Source of the DNA: Streptomyces acidicola
Lineage (GTDB): Bacteria > Actinomycetota > Actinomycetes > Streptomycetales > Streptomycetaceae
Direction: 5' to 3'
Length of the DNA stretch: 40,886 nt
NCBI RefSeq assembly: GCF_009377235.1
Contig: NZ_VMNX01000067.1
Span: 1 to 40,886 of the forward strand
The position numbers and the translations under genes were made by a program. The first letter of the stretch is position 1, and each line of letters starts with the position of its first letter. Positions 1-7,955 of this stretch are shown piece by piece. The notes beneath the pieces are model-generated. The model made no database searches. It saw only the letters and a program-made list of their open reading frames with translations, and had not been told where the DNA came from.

Positions 1-203
1 GATGCCGGGGGTGGGCGCTTCACGCCCTGATAGTCCGACTCTGTCGCCTCACGCCGGATTCGGGGATCAATGCCGGTTTCGCGCATGGAGGAAACCATGA
101 ATCTGAGAATTCGCTGAACAATCGGCGCTCAGATCCGTATCCAAGGGAGCTTCACACACACCGGACGTAATCGCCGGCTCAGAGGAAGTTTCAGAGAGGC
201 CTG

Positions 204-1706
204 ATGAGACGCAACACGCGAAAGAGATCGAAGACCACCGTTCGAGCGGTGGGCGCGGTGGCAGCACTGGCCATGGGAGCCGGTGGAATCGTGGCGGCCA
301 ACATCTACGCCTCAGCCGGTGAGACCAACACGGCGCAGCGTTCCGCCCAGAATCAGTTGGCGGCGACGGCGGCCTCCACCATCGACTGCCCCGACGTCGG
401 CCAGCAGTTGAAGGCGGTTCCCGACCAGGCGCGGTCTCAGGTGGACAAGGAACTGGCGCTCCTCGACAAGCAGATATCCGAGGCCTACCAGCGTCTTGCC
501 ACGTCCCAGCGGGCGATTCAGCAGGACGCCAACTTCGCGCAGAACGCGATCGTGAGTCCGCTGAAGGACAAGCGGACGGCCACGATCGACCGGATCGTCA
601 TCGCCATCGGCCGCTCGGCGGCCAAGCCGCAGGGCCTTGAGGCTCTGGCCACCTGCAAGTTGCTGTCCACCGGTGGTAACCAGACCAACGCCGGTCAGGG
701 CAACAACCAGGGCGGCAACAACAATCAGGGTGGCAACAACCAGGGCGGCAACCAGGGTGGCGGCAACGGCAATGCCGGACAGCCGGCCGTCGGCGGCCCC
801 GCCGCCGCCGACTACGTGGACATCACCAAGGTCCGCCCCAATGTGAGCGCACAGCGCAAGTCGGGGAAGGCTTCGAAGGGCGCGTTCGCCACCAAGTGCG
901 GCGTGAACGCCAACAAGCTGTACAACACCGACAACGTCATCGTCGCGCCCGGTGTCACCAACGGCGCACACCACACGCACGACTACGTCGGCAACCAGTC
1001 CAACGACGCCTTCGCGACCGACCAGGACTTCGCCAAGGCCAAGACCAGTTGCCAGAACCGCAGCGACAAGTCCTCCTACTACTGGCCGGTGCTGCGTCTG
1101 CAGGACGGCAGCAAGGAGTTCGACGCGGACCAGCAGGGCGGCGGCGCCGAGGGCAACATCGGCAAGATCCTGACGGCCAAGCAGTCCACCCTGACCTTCG
1201 TCGGCAGCCCCCGTGGCAAGGTGGTGGCGATGCCGAAGTTCCTGCGCATCATCACCGGTGACGCCAAGGCGTTCACCAACGGGACGGCCAACGCCAACGC
1301 CTCCTGGAGCTGCACCGGCTTCGAGAACAAGGTGCAGCTGAAGGACAAGTACCCCCTCTGCCCGTCGGGCAGCGATGTGGTGCGTACGTTCAAGTACCAG
1401 AGCTGCTGGGACGGCAGCAACATCGACAGCGCCAACCACCGTACGCACGTGGCCTTCGCCGACGCGAGCGGCAAGTGCCCGAGCGGCTTCAAGGCCATTC
1501 CGCAACTGGTGCACCGTCTGGTCTACGACGTGGACGCGCCCAGCCTGAAGGACAACGGGAAGACCCGTCCGTTCTTCGCCGTTGACGGCTTCCCCGAGCA
1601 GGCGCACAAGCCGGTCACCGACCACGACGACTTCATCAACGTCTTCGACGAGCGGCTGATGAAGAAGATGACCCAGTGCATCAACACCGGACGTAAGTGC
1701 AGTTGA
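204..1706 (+). CDS. Secreted DUF1996 domain protein
   Basis: A 500-residue exported protein. The N-terminus has a basic stretch and then a hydrophobic segment ending near residue 38, consistent with a Sec signal peptide or anchor. Residues about 50-150 look helical and carry two cysteines. A low-complexity linker of Gly/Asn/Gln (about 155-190, repeats of the type NQGGN) leads into a DUF1996 domain (about 200-485), recognised by its GAHHTHDYVGN and HRTHVAF histidine motifs, the CWDG motif and the closing VTDHDDF region. DUF1996 proteins are secreted by actinomycetes and fungi; their biochemical role is not established, and the conserved histidines only hint at metal binding. The ATG has a GAGAGG ribosome site a few bases upstream. 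It stands alone, convergent with hypF across a strong hairpin. Family call is firm, function unknown. Confidence 0.9.
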   Translation: MRRNTRKRSKTTVRAVGAVAALAMGAGGIVAANIYASAGETNTAQRSAQNQLAATAASTIDCPDVGQQLKAVPDQARSQVDKELALLDKQISEAYQRLATSQRAIQQDANFAQNAIVSPLKDKRTATIDRIVIAIGRSAAKPQGLEALATCKLLSTGGNQTNAGQGNNQGGNNNQGGNNQGGNQGGGNGNAGQPAVGGPAAADYVDITKVRPNVSAQRKSGKASKGAFATKCGVNANKLYNTDNVIVAPGVTNGAHHTHDYVGNQSNDAFATDQDFAKAKTSCQNRSDKSSYYWPVLRLQDGSKEFDADQQGGGAEGNIGKILTAKQSTLTFVGSPRGKVVAMPKFLRIITGDAKAFTNGTANANASWSCTGFENKVQLKDKYPLCPSGSDVVRTFKYQSCWDGSNIDSANHRTHVAFADASGKCPSGFKAIPQLVHRLVYDVDAPSLKDNGKTRPFFAVDGFPEQAHKPVTDHDDFINVFDERLMKKMTQCINTGRKCS

Positions 1707-1714
1707 CCGTCCAC

Positions 1715-1748
1715 GGGGGTGGGCGTCGCTCCGACGACACCCACCCCC
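1715..1748. terminator. Hairpin between DUF1996 gene and hypF
   Basis: GGGGGTGGG (1715-1723) pairs with CCCACCCCC (1740-1748). Inside it CGTCG pairs with CGACG around a 3-base loop, with a 3-base bulge. It begins 9 bases after the DUF1996 stop and lies between convergent genes, so it probably serves both. There is no T-run, as is usual in Streptomyces. Confidence 0.7.
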
Positions 1749-1815
1749 ACCCGGCGTCCCACCCTTCGCCGGCGTCCTCCTTCAGCGCCCGTCTCCAGCG
1801 CCCCTCTTCAACGTC

Positions 1816-4164
1816 CTACGTGTCGTCCCTGTGAGCTGCGGCGACCAACTGGCCGAGCGCGAGACCGCCGTCGCCCGGCGGGACCCGCCGGTGGCGGAGC
1901 ACCGTGAAACCGTCCTCCGCCAGCAGCGCCGCGCAGGCGGAGTCGAGCAGCGCGTTGGCGAACACTCCGCCCGACAGCGCGGCCACGGCCGCTCCCGTCT
2001 CCCGGCGGGCGGCCCGGCAGACCTTCGCCACCGCCGCCGCGACCGCACGGTGGAAGCGGGCGGCGATCACAGGAACGGGCACCCCGTGCCGCAGGTCGGC
2101 CACGATCGCGGCCAGCACCGGCCCCGGGTCCAGGCCGCCGGCGAAGTGGTATGCCCCGGTCTTCTCCGGCCAGGCGAGGACCGCCGCCGCCTCCAGCTCG
2201 ATCGTGGCCTGCGCCTCGTAGCGTGCGCGGTGGCAGACCCCGGCCAGGGAGGCGACCACATCGAAGAGCCGGCCCATGCTGGACGTCGGCACACAGCCGA
2301 TGTCGAGGTCCAACTGCCGGTCCAGCAGGCGTAGTTCGGCGGGCGTGCAGGCGGCGACGCAGGGCATGTCCGCATCCCAGGGCAGGCAGGCGGCCCGCAA
2401 CCGCGCCAGCGCCACACGGCACGGATCGGCCACGCCCGCGTCACCGCCGGGCAGCTGCGCGTACGGCAGCCGGGCGAAGAGGCGGTAGCCGTCGTAGCCG
2501 GCGATCAGCACCTCACCGCCCCAGATCGCCCCGTCGTCGCCGTACCCCGTGCCGTCGAAGGCGACGCCGATGACGCGCGCACCGCCGTCCAGACCGTGCT
2601 CGGCCATCACGGACGCGATATGGGCGTGGTGATGCTGCACCGGGTGCAGGTCGATGCCGCGCGCCTGCGCCGTACGCCGCGCCCAGCGGGACGAGTGGTA
2701 CCCCGGATGCCGGTCGGCCGCCAGCAGCTCCGGGGCGACCCCGGTCAGCGCCCGCAGACGTCCCTCGGCCCGCTCGAAGGTCCGTACGGCGGTCAGGTCG
2801 GCCAGGTCGCCGATGTGCGGGGAGAACCAGGCGACGCCGTCCGCCCCGAGACACAGGGCGTTCTTCAGATCACCGCCCACGGCCAGCGCCGGGGTGATGG
2901 GCACCGGCAGCGCGACCGGCTCCGGGACATGGCCGCGCGACCGGCGCAGTACGACCTCGCCGCCCCCGTCCGCCCGGACACGCACCACGGAGTCGTCGCA
3001 GGGCGCCTCGATGACCTGGTCGTGCCACAGCCAGGCGTCAGCGATCCCGGTGAGCCGCTCCAGCGCCTCGGCGTCGTCGGTGACGATCGGTTCCCCGGCA
3101 CGGTTGCCGCTGGTCATCACCAGCACCCGGGGACCCGGCGGATCGCCCGGCAGGCCGAACAGCAGCCGGTGCAGGGGGGTGTACGGGAGCATCACCCCGA
3201 CGTCCGGGCTGCCCGGGCACACCGCCTCCGCCAGCCCGGCGGCCTGAGCCCTACGGCGCAGCAGCACGATCGGGCGCCGACGGCCCGTCAGAACCGACTG
3301 TTCCTCCGGGGCGACGTGGGCCAGCCGCTCGGCCGCCGCCAGGTCGGCGCACATGACCGCGAACGGTTTGCCGCCGCGCTCCTTGCGTGCGCGCAGGGCG
3401 GCGACGGCCCGCTCGTCGGCGGCGTCGCAGGCCAGGTGGTAGCCGCCGAGCCCCTTGACGGCCAGTACAGCACCCCGTGCCAGCAGCAGCCGGGCCTCGG
3501 CGAGAGCCGGCCCGCCCTCGTGGGGGCGTGTGCCGGGGACGGTGAGCCGCAGCCTGGGCCCGCAGTCGTGGCACGCCACCGGCTGGGCGTGGAACCGGCG
3601 GTCGGCCGGGTTCGCGTACTCGGTGGCGCAGTCCCGGCACAGGGGGAACACGGACATGGTGGTCGTCGCCCGGTCGTAGGGCACGCCTGTGGAGATGGTG
3701 AAGCGGGGGCCGCAGTGCGTGCACGTGATGAACGGGTGCCGGTGGCGGCGGTCCGCCGGGTCCGCCAGCTCCCGCAGACAGTCCTCGCACGTCGCGGTGT
3801 CCGGCGGAATGAGCGTCCGGCCCGTGCCGCCGTCCTCGGACGTGTGGATGACGAAACTGCCCGCGCCGAGAGCCGGGACGGTCTCGTACGCCACCTCCTG
3901 CACGTCCGCCAGCGGCGGTGGTCTCTCGGCCAGTGCCCGGCAGAACTCGGCCACCGAGTCCGGGGCGCCCTCCACCTCGGCGACCACGCCCTCGATGCCG
4001 TTGCGTACGTGGCCCGCGAGGCCCAGCTCCGCCGCCAGCCGGTGCACGAAGGGCCGGAACCCCACGCCCTGCACGGTCCCGCGCACGGTCACCCGCCGCC
4101 GTTCCGCGGACGGTGCGGCCGTGTTCGGGGCGGCCGTGCTCGGGGTCGTCGTCGCGGAGGTCAC
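1816..4164 (-). CDS. hypF: Carbamoyltransferase HypF
   Basis: HypF converts carbamoyl phosphate and ATP to a carbamoyl-adenylate and passes the carbamoyl group to the C-terminal Cys of HypE, the source of the CN ligands of the [NiFe]-hydrogenase iron. All domains are present in 782 residues: N-terminal acylphosphatase (GTVQGVGFRPFVHRLA), two zinc-finger units (CEDC...CTHC and CRDC...CHDC), a YrdC-like nucleotide-binding domain (KGLGGYHLACDA, VMTSGNRAGEP) and the Kae1-like domain (HHHAHIASVMAEHG, then VAFDGTGYGDDGAIWGGE). The start is GTG at 4164, overlapping the hypB stop by 4 bases (GTGA), so translation is probably coupled. It is the last gene of the minus-strand hypA-hypB-hypF unit; a hairpin follows. 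The partner genes hypC, hypD and hypE are not in the window. Confidence 0.95.
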   Translation of the reverse strand: MTSATTTPSTAAPNTAAPSAERRRVTVRGTVQGVGFRPFVHRLAAELGLAGHVRNGIEGVVAEVEGAPDSVAEFCRALAERPPPLADVQEVAYETVPALGAGSFVIHTSEDGGTGRTLIPPDTATCEDCLRELADPADRRHRHPFITCTHCGPRFTISTGVPYDRATTTMSVFPLCRDCATEYANPADRRFHAQPVACHDCGPRLRLTVPGTRPHEGGPALAEARLLLARGAVLAVKGLGGYHLACDAADERAVAALRARKERGGKPFAVMCADLAAAERLAHVAPEEQSVLTGRRRPIVLLRRRAQAAGLAEAVCPGSPDVGVMLPYTPLHRLLFGLPGDPPGPRVLVMTSGNRAGEPIVTDDAEALERLTGIADAWLWHDQVIEAPCDDSVVRVRADGGGEVVLRRSRGHVPEPVALPVPITPALAVGGDLKNALCLGADGVAWFSPHIGDLADLTAVRTFERAEGRLRALTGVAPELLAADRHPGYHSSRWARRTAQARGIDLHPVQHHHAHIASVMAEHGLDGGARVIGVAFDGTGYGDDGAIWGGEVLIAGYDGYRLFARLPYAQLPGGDAGVADPCRVALARLRAACLPWDADMPCVAACTPAELRLLDRQLDLDIGCVPTSSMGRLFDVVASLAGVCHRARYEAQATIELEAAAVLAWPEKTGAYHFAGGLDPGPVLAAIVADLRHGVPVPVIAARFHRAVAAAVAKVCRAARRETGAAVAALSGGVFANALLDSACAALLAEDGFTVLRHRRVPPGDGGLALGQLVAAAHRDDT

Positions 4165-4937
4165 GTGACGGCGGCCCGGGACACCCGCCCCTGGCCGTGA
4201 GCGTCGTGGGCCTCGGCGGGGCCGTTGTCGTGGCCCTGGCGGCGCGGGTGATCCACCGCGAGCAGCGGGGCGTGCGGCGCCGCTCCGTCCGCGACGGCGA
4301 GGACGCGGTCGAGCAGGATGTCGACGCCCCGCCCGTCACGGGACGAGGTGCGCAGGATCTCCACGCCGGGATTGACGCGTTCCACGGCCGTCGCGAAGGC
4401 GGCGTCGTCGAAGCCGGTGGCGTCCGAGAGATCCGTCTTCGTCAGCACCACGAGATGGGCCGCGCCGAAGGCGGGCGGGTACTTCAGCGGCTTGTCCTCG
4501 CCCTCCGTCACCGACATCAGCGTCACGCGCAGCGTCTCGCCCAGGTCGTAGGAGGCGGGACAGACCAGGTTCCCGACGTTCTCCACGAACAGCAGGCGGG
4601 TTCCGTCCGGGAGCCAGCCGTCGATGAGGCCGGACACCTGCGCGGCCTCAAGGTGGCACAGGCCACCGGTCAGCACCTGCTTCACGGGCGCTCCGGAGCG
4701 GGCGAGGCGGCGGGCGTCGTTCTCCGTGGCCAGGCCCGCGGTGAGCGCGGCGACGGCCAGTCCCCGCTCGCGGGCACGGCGCAGCACCACCTCCAGCAGC
4801 GCGGTCTTGCCGCTGCCGGGGCTGGAGAGCAGACTGACGGCGGTCACCCGCCGCCGCGCCAGATCGGCGCGGAGCTCCGCGGCCAGACCGTCGTTCCTGG
4901 CCGGCACGGCCGTCCGTACGTCGACGCTGCGGCACAT
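4161..4937 (-). CDS. hypB: Hydrogenase nickel-insertion GTPase HypB
   Basis: HypB is a SIMIBI-class GTPase that works with HypA to load nickel into the hydrogenase large subunit. The 258-residue protein has the P-loop SSPGSGKTALLE near residue 40, the CHLEA motif whose adjacent Cys and His are G-domain metal ligands in the family, the ENVGNLVCP motif with the further metal-site Cys, and the base-recognition motif TKTDL. The N-terminal His-rich stretch of some HypBs is absent; instead the C-terminus has a loose set of His residues (VDHPRRQGHD...AHDAHG), which may store metal. The ATG at 4937 shares one base with the hypA stop (TGATG), so the two are coupled; a longer in-frame extension reaching 5408 overlaps hypA and is not credible. 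Confidence 0.95.
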   Translation of the reverse strand: MCRSVDVRTAVPARNDGLAAELRADLARRRVTAVSLLSSPGSGKTALLEVVLRRARERGLAVAALTAGLATENDARRLARSGAPVKQVLTGGLCHLEAAQVSGLIDGWLPDGTRLLFVENVGNLVCPASYDLGETLRVTLMSVTEGEDKPLKYPPAFGAAHLVVLTKTDLSDATGFDDAAFATAVERVNPGVEILRTSSRDGRGVDILLDRVLAVADGAAPHAPLLAVDHPRRQGHDNGPAEAHDAHGQGRVSRAAVT

Positions 4938-5260
4938 CACGGGCTCCCTGCCATTCGTACCTCCGCCAGTTCCAGTTCCCGCCCGGTCAGCAGTTCGGCC
5001 GCCGGGGTGTCGCAGCGCGGGCACCACAGCGCGGCCGGCGAACCGACCGCGAACCGCGCGTCGCAGTCGCCGCAGCGGGCCCGCACTGATACCTCCTCGA
5101 CGACCAGTTCGGCGCGGTCCAGCGCGATGCCCTCGGCGACGAGCGAGAACGAGCAGCGCAGCGCGTCCGGGACCACACCCGCCACCGCGTCCGCCCCGTG
5201 CACGCGGGCGACGCCCTCGGCGCTCTCCACGACGACGGCGGCGATCGACAGCTCGTGCAT
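4937..5260 (-). CDS. hypA: Nickel metallochaperone HypA
   Basis: A 107-residue HypA, which delivers nickel with HypB during [NiFe]-hydrogenase maturation. It starts with the diagnostic MHELSI, whose His2 is a nickel ligand in the family, and has the structural zinc site as two CxxC pairs (CGDC and CPRC). A longer reading frame begins at 5392, but the MHELSI start at 5260 fixes the true N-terminus. A weak GGCGGA ribosome site precedes it, and a TACCGT hexamer 9 bases upstream could be a -10 box for a very short leader. First gene of the hypABF operon. The spacer to the divergent cupin gene (5261-5491) holds only a small GC-rich hairpin near 5281-5294 and no regulator site I can identify. Confidence 0.93.
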   Translation of the reverse strand: MHELSIAAVVVESAEGVARVHGADAVAGVVPDALRCSFSLVAEGIALDRAELVVEEVSVRARCGDCDARFAVGSPAALWCPRCDTPAAELLTGRELELAEVRMAGSP

Positions 5261-5491
5261 GGTCCGCCACGGTAAGCACGGCCCGGGACCGGGCCCGGCA
5301 CCCGGCTGCTGATGAACTGTGTTTTCCCCTGGGCGGCCCACGCCGAAGACCGCCGGGGGAGTGGACTTCAGCGGGTCGGGACGGGACGGCACCAGCGGAG
5401 CCCGTCACCGCTGTCCCTCCGATGGCAGTCCCGGCTTGACAGACGGACGATGGACAGGGGGAGCGGAATTGCCGGAATACAGGGAGCCGTC

Positions 5492-5854
5492 ATGATTGAG
5501 GCGAAAATGGTCGGCAAGCCCGACGAACGGCGCGATTTCCCGCGCGGACACCTGGAGGCAGTCCACCTGACCGGACTGGACTTCGCCGTGGCCACCTTCG
5601 ATCCCGGCTGGCGCTGGACGGAGTCCGTGGCCCCGATCATGGGCACGGAGCACTGCCAAGTCCACCACAACGGCTACGTCGTCCAGGGACGTATGCGTAT
5701 CCGTATGGAGGACGGTGAGGAAGCCGAGCTCGAAGCAGGCGAGGCCTTCGTCGTCCCGCCCGGGCACGACGCATGGGTCGTGGGTGACGAACAGTGCGTG
5801 ATTTACGACTTCGCGGGTGGCATGGCGAAGGACTACGCCAAGTCACAGGGTTAG
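5492..5854 (+). CDS. Small single-domain cupin protein
   Basis: A 120-residue protein with one cupin barrel. Motif 1 is degenerate around EHCQVHHNGYVVQG, and motif 2 is clear (GEAFVVPPGHDAW). Small cupins of this kind bind a metal or small ligand; several related Streptomyces proteins are annotated only as cupin-domain proteins, and no substrate can be read from the sequence. The ATG at 5492 is preceded by AGGGAG (5481-5486) at good spacing; the in-frame extension to 5312 lacks a ribosome site and reaches back towards hypA. A TTGACA hexamer lies at 5436-5441, but I see no matching -10 box. It is divergent from hypA and probably monocistronic. Confidence 0.85.
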   Translation: MIEAKMVGKPDERRDFPRGHLEAVHLTGLDFAVATFDPGWRWTESVAPIMGTEHCQVHHNGYVVQGRMRIRMEDGEEAELEAGEAFVVPPGHDAWVVGDEQCVIYDFAGGMAKDYAKSQG

Positions 5855-5980
5855 GCCGACGACCCGCACGAAGTCGCCGAAAGGACGGTGTGTCGTCAAA
5901 AGGCCGGCCGACCAGCGCGGCGATGCGCGCAGGGCGGCCCTGGTCGTTGTGGTGCGCGAGCGCCCCAGCCCGTGAGTGCC

Positions 5981-6091
5981 TCAGCCGGGACCGCCCGTCA
6001 TGATCTTCCAGACCCTTGTCGCCCCCGGCAGGTTGAGCCGGTGGTCGAACTTCTCCACCAGGGCCGCCCCGCAGGCGAGGCATGCCGCCAT
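5981..6091 (-). CDS. 36-residue CxxC mini-protein (possible)
   Basis: A short minus-strand frame in the cupin-hsp20 spacer encodes 36 residues beginning MAACLACGAALVEKF and ending KIMTGGPG. Almost every codon ends in G or C, which in this genome indicates real coding, and the sequence reads as an ordered small protein with one CxxC pair and aromatic and basic residues. A single CxxC could bind zinc only as a dimer or act in thiol exchange. The ATG at 6091 has only a weak ribosome site. It could also be the surviving tail of a decayed larger gene. I do not recognise a family. Confidence 0.45.
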   Translation of the reverse strand: MAACLACGAALVEKFDHRLNLPGATRVWKIMTGGPG

Positions 6092-6102
6092 CCACGAACG
6101 AA

Positions 6103-6121
6103 TCCCGGAACGGATCCGGGA
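6103..6121 (+). other. Stem-loop in the hsp20 leader
   Basis: TCCCGGA (6103-6109) and TCCGGGA (6115-6121) form a perfect 7-bp stem with a 5-base loop, 21 bases before the hsp20 ATG and just upstream of its AAGGGCAGG ribosome region. It may shape the leader or mark the end of something upstream; it does not itself cover the ribosome site. Confidence 0.35.
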
Positions 6122-6142
6122 AAGAAGGGCAGGTGATGGGCG

Positions 6143-6655
6143 ATGACCTTGCCCGTGCGGAGCCGGCGGAGTGGCGGAGCGACGACGGAGCGGCCCCTCG
6201 GGTGGGCACGCAATCCGCTGCTGGAATTCGATGAACTCCTCAACCAGATGAGCGGGCTGATCGAATCCACGGTGGGCGGCACGGCCCCCGCGGTCGCGTG
6301 GACACCCCTCGCGGACGTCAGGGAAACCGACGACGCGTTCCACGTCGAGATCGAACTCCCCGGTGTCAGGAGCAAGGACGTCGACATCGAGGCCGGTGGC
6401 CAGGAACTGGTCGTCACCGGAGCGGTCGAGGAGAAGGAGCGCGAGGGAGTCCTGCGCCGGAGCACCCGCCGGACCGGCGCCTTCGAGTACCGGTTGCGGA
6501 TGCCGGGATACCCCGGAAACATCGACACCGAGAAGATCAAGGCGGACATGTCGGACGGCGTGGTCTCGATCACCGTCCCCAAGGCGGAGGTCGACAAGCC
6601 CCGGCACATCCACATCACCGAGAGCGGTGAGAGCGGCGAGAGCACCGGCCACTGA
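6143..6655 (+). CDS. Small heat-shock protein, Hsp20/alpha-crystallin family
   Basis: A 170-residue ATP-independent chaperone that holds unfolding proteins. The N-terminus resembles actinobacterial Hsp20s (NPLLEFDELLNQM), followed by an alpha-crystallin domain from about residue 50 (WTPLADVRETDDAFHVEIELPGV) to about 155, including the RRTGAFEYRLRMPG strand and the DGVVSITVPK ending that precedes a short acidic tail. The start is ATG 6143 after GAAGGGCAGG. I looked for the HspR inverted repeat (HAIR) upstream and did not find it, so control by HspR is not supported. A hairpin follows 13 bases after the stop, and a SigB-family sigma gene lies next downstream. Confidence 0.93.
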   Translation: MTLPVRSRRSGGATTERPLGWARNPLLEFDELLNQMSGLIESTVGGTAPAVAWTPLADVRETDDAFHVEIELPGVRSKDVDIEAGGQELVVTGAVEEKEREGVLRRSTRRTGAFEYRLRMPGYPGNIDTEKIKADMSDGVVSITVPKAEVDKPRHIHITESGESGESTGH

Positions 6656-6668
6656 GTACGCGACTCGC

Positions 6669-6694
6669 CGGCGCCGGACAGCGTTCCGGCGCCG
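6669..6694 (+). terminator. Terminator of hsp20
   Basis: A perfect 10-bp stem, CGGCGCCGGA (6669-6678) with TCCGGCGCCG (6685-6694), and a 6-base loop, starting 14 bases past the hsp20 stop codon. Confidence 0.65.
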
Positions 6695-6768
6695 ACGCGT
6701 GGCCGCAGGTCACCTGCGCGATCGGCGGCGCCACCGAACCCGCTACCGGAAATCGGGCCATCTGAATT

Positions 6769-6794
6769 GTTTCTTTGGTCCGAATGGCGGGAAA
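6769..6794 (+). promoter_or_regulatory. Possible SigB-type promoter upstream of the sigma gene
   Basis: GTTT (6769-6772) and GGGAAA (6789-6794) are separated by 16 bases, resembling the GNNT-N14-16-GGGTAC/T promoters read by the SigB/F/G group in Streptomyces. The -10 half is an imperfect match. If real it would allow autoregulation of the sigma gene, with a leader of roughly 130 bases. Confidence 0.25.
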
Positions 6795-6931
6795 TGAGCG
6801 TTTAGTGCTTCGGACAGGAGGCACGTCCGTGGGAGCTGGTGCGCCAGGCCCCGAATGTCTCCCCGTACGGTCCGAGTGCGCGCCCTCCCATGGTGACTGC
6901 CCGGTCACTCGTGGAGGGAGATGCGACGCAC

Positions 6932-7726
6932 ATGCGCATCACCGTGAGAACGAGGCAACACCCGCACGACGACGCCCCCGACACGGCCGACGCGTTCGAC
7001 AGGCTCCGGGCGCTGCCGGACGGGCCGGAGCGCCAGACGCTGCGTGACGAGATCGTCCAGGCGTGGCTGCCCATGGCCGAGCGGATCGCCGTCCGGTTCC
7101 GGGGGCGCGGCGAGTCCCTCGAAGACCTCTGCCAGGTGGCGGCGCTCGGCCTCGTCAAGGCCGTCGACCGCTACGACCCGGTGCGGGGCAACGCCTTCGA
7201 GAGCTACGCCGTCCCCACCATCACCGGCGAGATCAAGCGGCACTTCCGGGACCACATGTGGGTCCTGCACGTGCCGCGCCGCGTCCAGGACCTGCGCAAC
7301 CGGGTGCGCTCGGCATCGAAGGACCTGTCGCAGGAGGTCTCCGGGCGCAGTCCGACCGTCGGCGAGATCGCCGAGTACGCCCATCTGAGCGAGGAGGACG
7401 TGCTCGTCGGCATGGAGGCCCTGGACTGCTTCAGCACGCTGTCGCTGGACGCCGAGCTCCAGGGCAGCGACGACGGCTTCTCGCTGGGGGACGCCCTCGG
7501 CGGACCGGACGGCGGCTTCGACCTCGTCGTCGACCGCGAGTCCGTCAAGCCATGCCTGCGCGCGCTCCCGGAACGGGAGCGGACCATTCTCTACCTGCGG
7601 TTCTTCCGCGGTATGACCCAGAGCCACATCGCGCAGCAGCTCGGCATCTCCCAGATGCACGTCTCCCGGCTGATCAGCGGCTGCTGCGCCCGCCTGCGCG
7701 ACGAGATGCTCACCGAGCCCGTGTGA
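6932..7726 (+). CDS. RNA polymerase sigma factor, SigB/SigF/SigG family
   Basis: A 264-residue group 3 sigma factor. It has region 2 (EDLCQVAALGLVKAVDRYDPVRGNAFESYAVP, split here only for length) with the core-binding DLCQVA and the -10 recognition helix KRHFRDHMW, region 3 (VPRRVQDLRNRV onward) and region 4 with a helix-turn-helix (MTQSHIAQQLGISQMHVSRLI, about residues 228-248). Streptomyces has many paralogues acting in osmotic, oxidative and developmental stress, so a specific name is unsafe. I chose ATG 6932 because GGAGGGAG lies at 6913-6920; in-frame starts at 6839 and 6890 lack this. No anti-sigma (RsbW) or anti-anti-sigma (RsbV) gene is adjacent. Strong hairpins end the unit. Confidence 0.92.
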   Translation: MRITVRTRQHPHDDAPDTADAFDRLRALPDGPERQTLRDEIVQAWLPMAERIAVRFRGRGESLEDLCQVAALGLVKAVDRYDPVRGNAFESYAVPTITGEIKRHFRDHMWVLHVPRRVQDLRNRVRSASKDLSQEVSGRSPTVGEIAEYAHLSEEDVLVGMEALDCFSTLSLDAELQGSDDGFSLGDALGGPDGGFDLVVDRESVKPCLRALPERERTILYLRFFRGMTQSHIAQQLGISQMHVSRLISGCCARLRDEMLTEPV

Positions 7727-7783
7727 CCCACGAGAAGAGTCTGGCGCCGTCGAACCAGCCGCCCAGCCACCCCGGTCGATCCA

Positions 7784-7815
7784 GCCGCCCGGTCGAGAAT
7801 CCTCGACCGGGCGGC
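7784..7815 (+). terminator. Terminator of the sigma-factor gene
   Basis: A perfect 14-bp stem (7784-7797 with 7802-7815) around the tetraloop AATC, 57 bases after the sigma stop. It is one of the strongest hairpins in the window. Confidence 0.8.
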
Positions 7816-7834
7816 CGGACGGTGAGCTCACTGT

Positions 7835-7857
7835 CGAACCCTCCCGGGACGGGTTCG
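7835..7857 (-). terminator. Second hairpin, downstream of the ANTAR gene
   Basis: CGAACCC (7835-7841) pairs with GGGTTCG (7851-7857); the 9-base loop contains the self-complementary TCCCGGGA. It lies about 100 bases beyond the stop of the minus-strand ANTAR gene and may end its transcript. Confidence 0.45.
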
Positions 7858-7955
7858 TCAGAACCGTGCCTCAACGCTCCGAACTAACCAGGATGAAGCC
7901 GCTGAAACACGCCGGAGCCGCCCGGGCGCCACTCCGACGTGTCCGGCACGCGCCC

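Noticed and set aside
85..117. Tiny frame MEETMNLRIR with GGAGGAA before its second ATG, in the DUF1996 leader
   Set aside because: Could be a leader peptide, but at 6-10 codons it cannot be told from chance, and no attenuator fold follows.
2596..4200. 534-codon open frame on the plus strand opposite hypF
   Set aside because: It is antisense to a fully recognisable HypF, has Arg/Gly/His-heavy composition and no ribosome site; it is a by-product of high GC.
5436..5441. TTGACA upstream of the cupin gene
   Set aside because: No acceptable -10 hexamer at 16-19 bases.
6103..6142. HspR (HAIR) operator or RNA thermometer for hsp20
   Set aside because: No CTTGAGT-type inverted repeat, and the leader hairpin does not cover the ribosome site.
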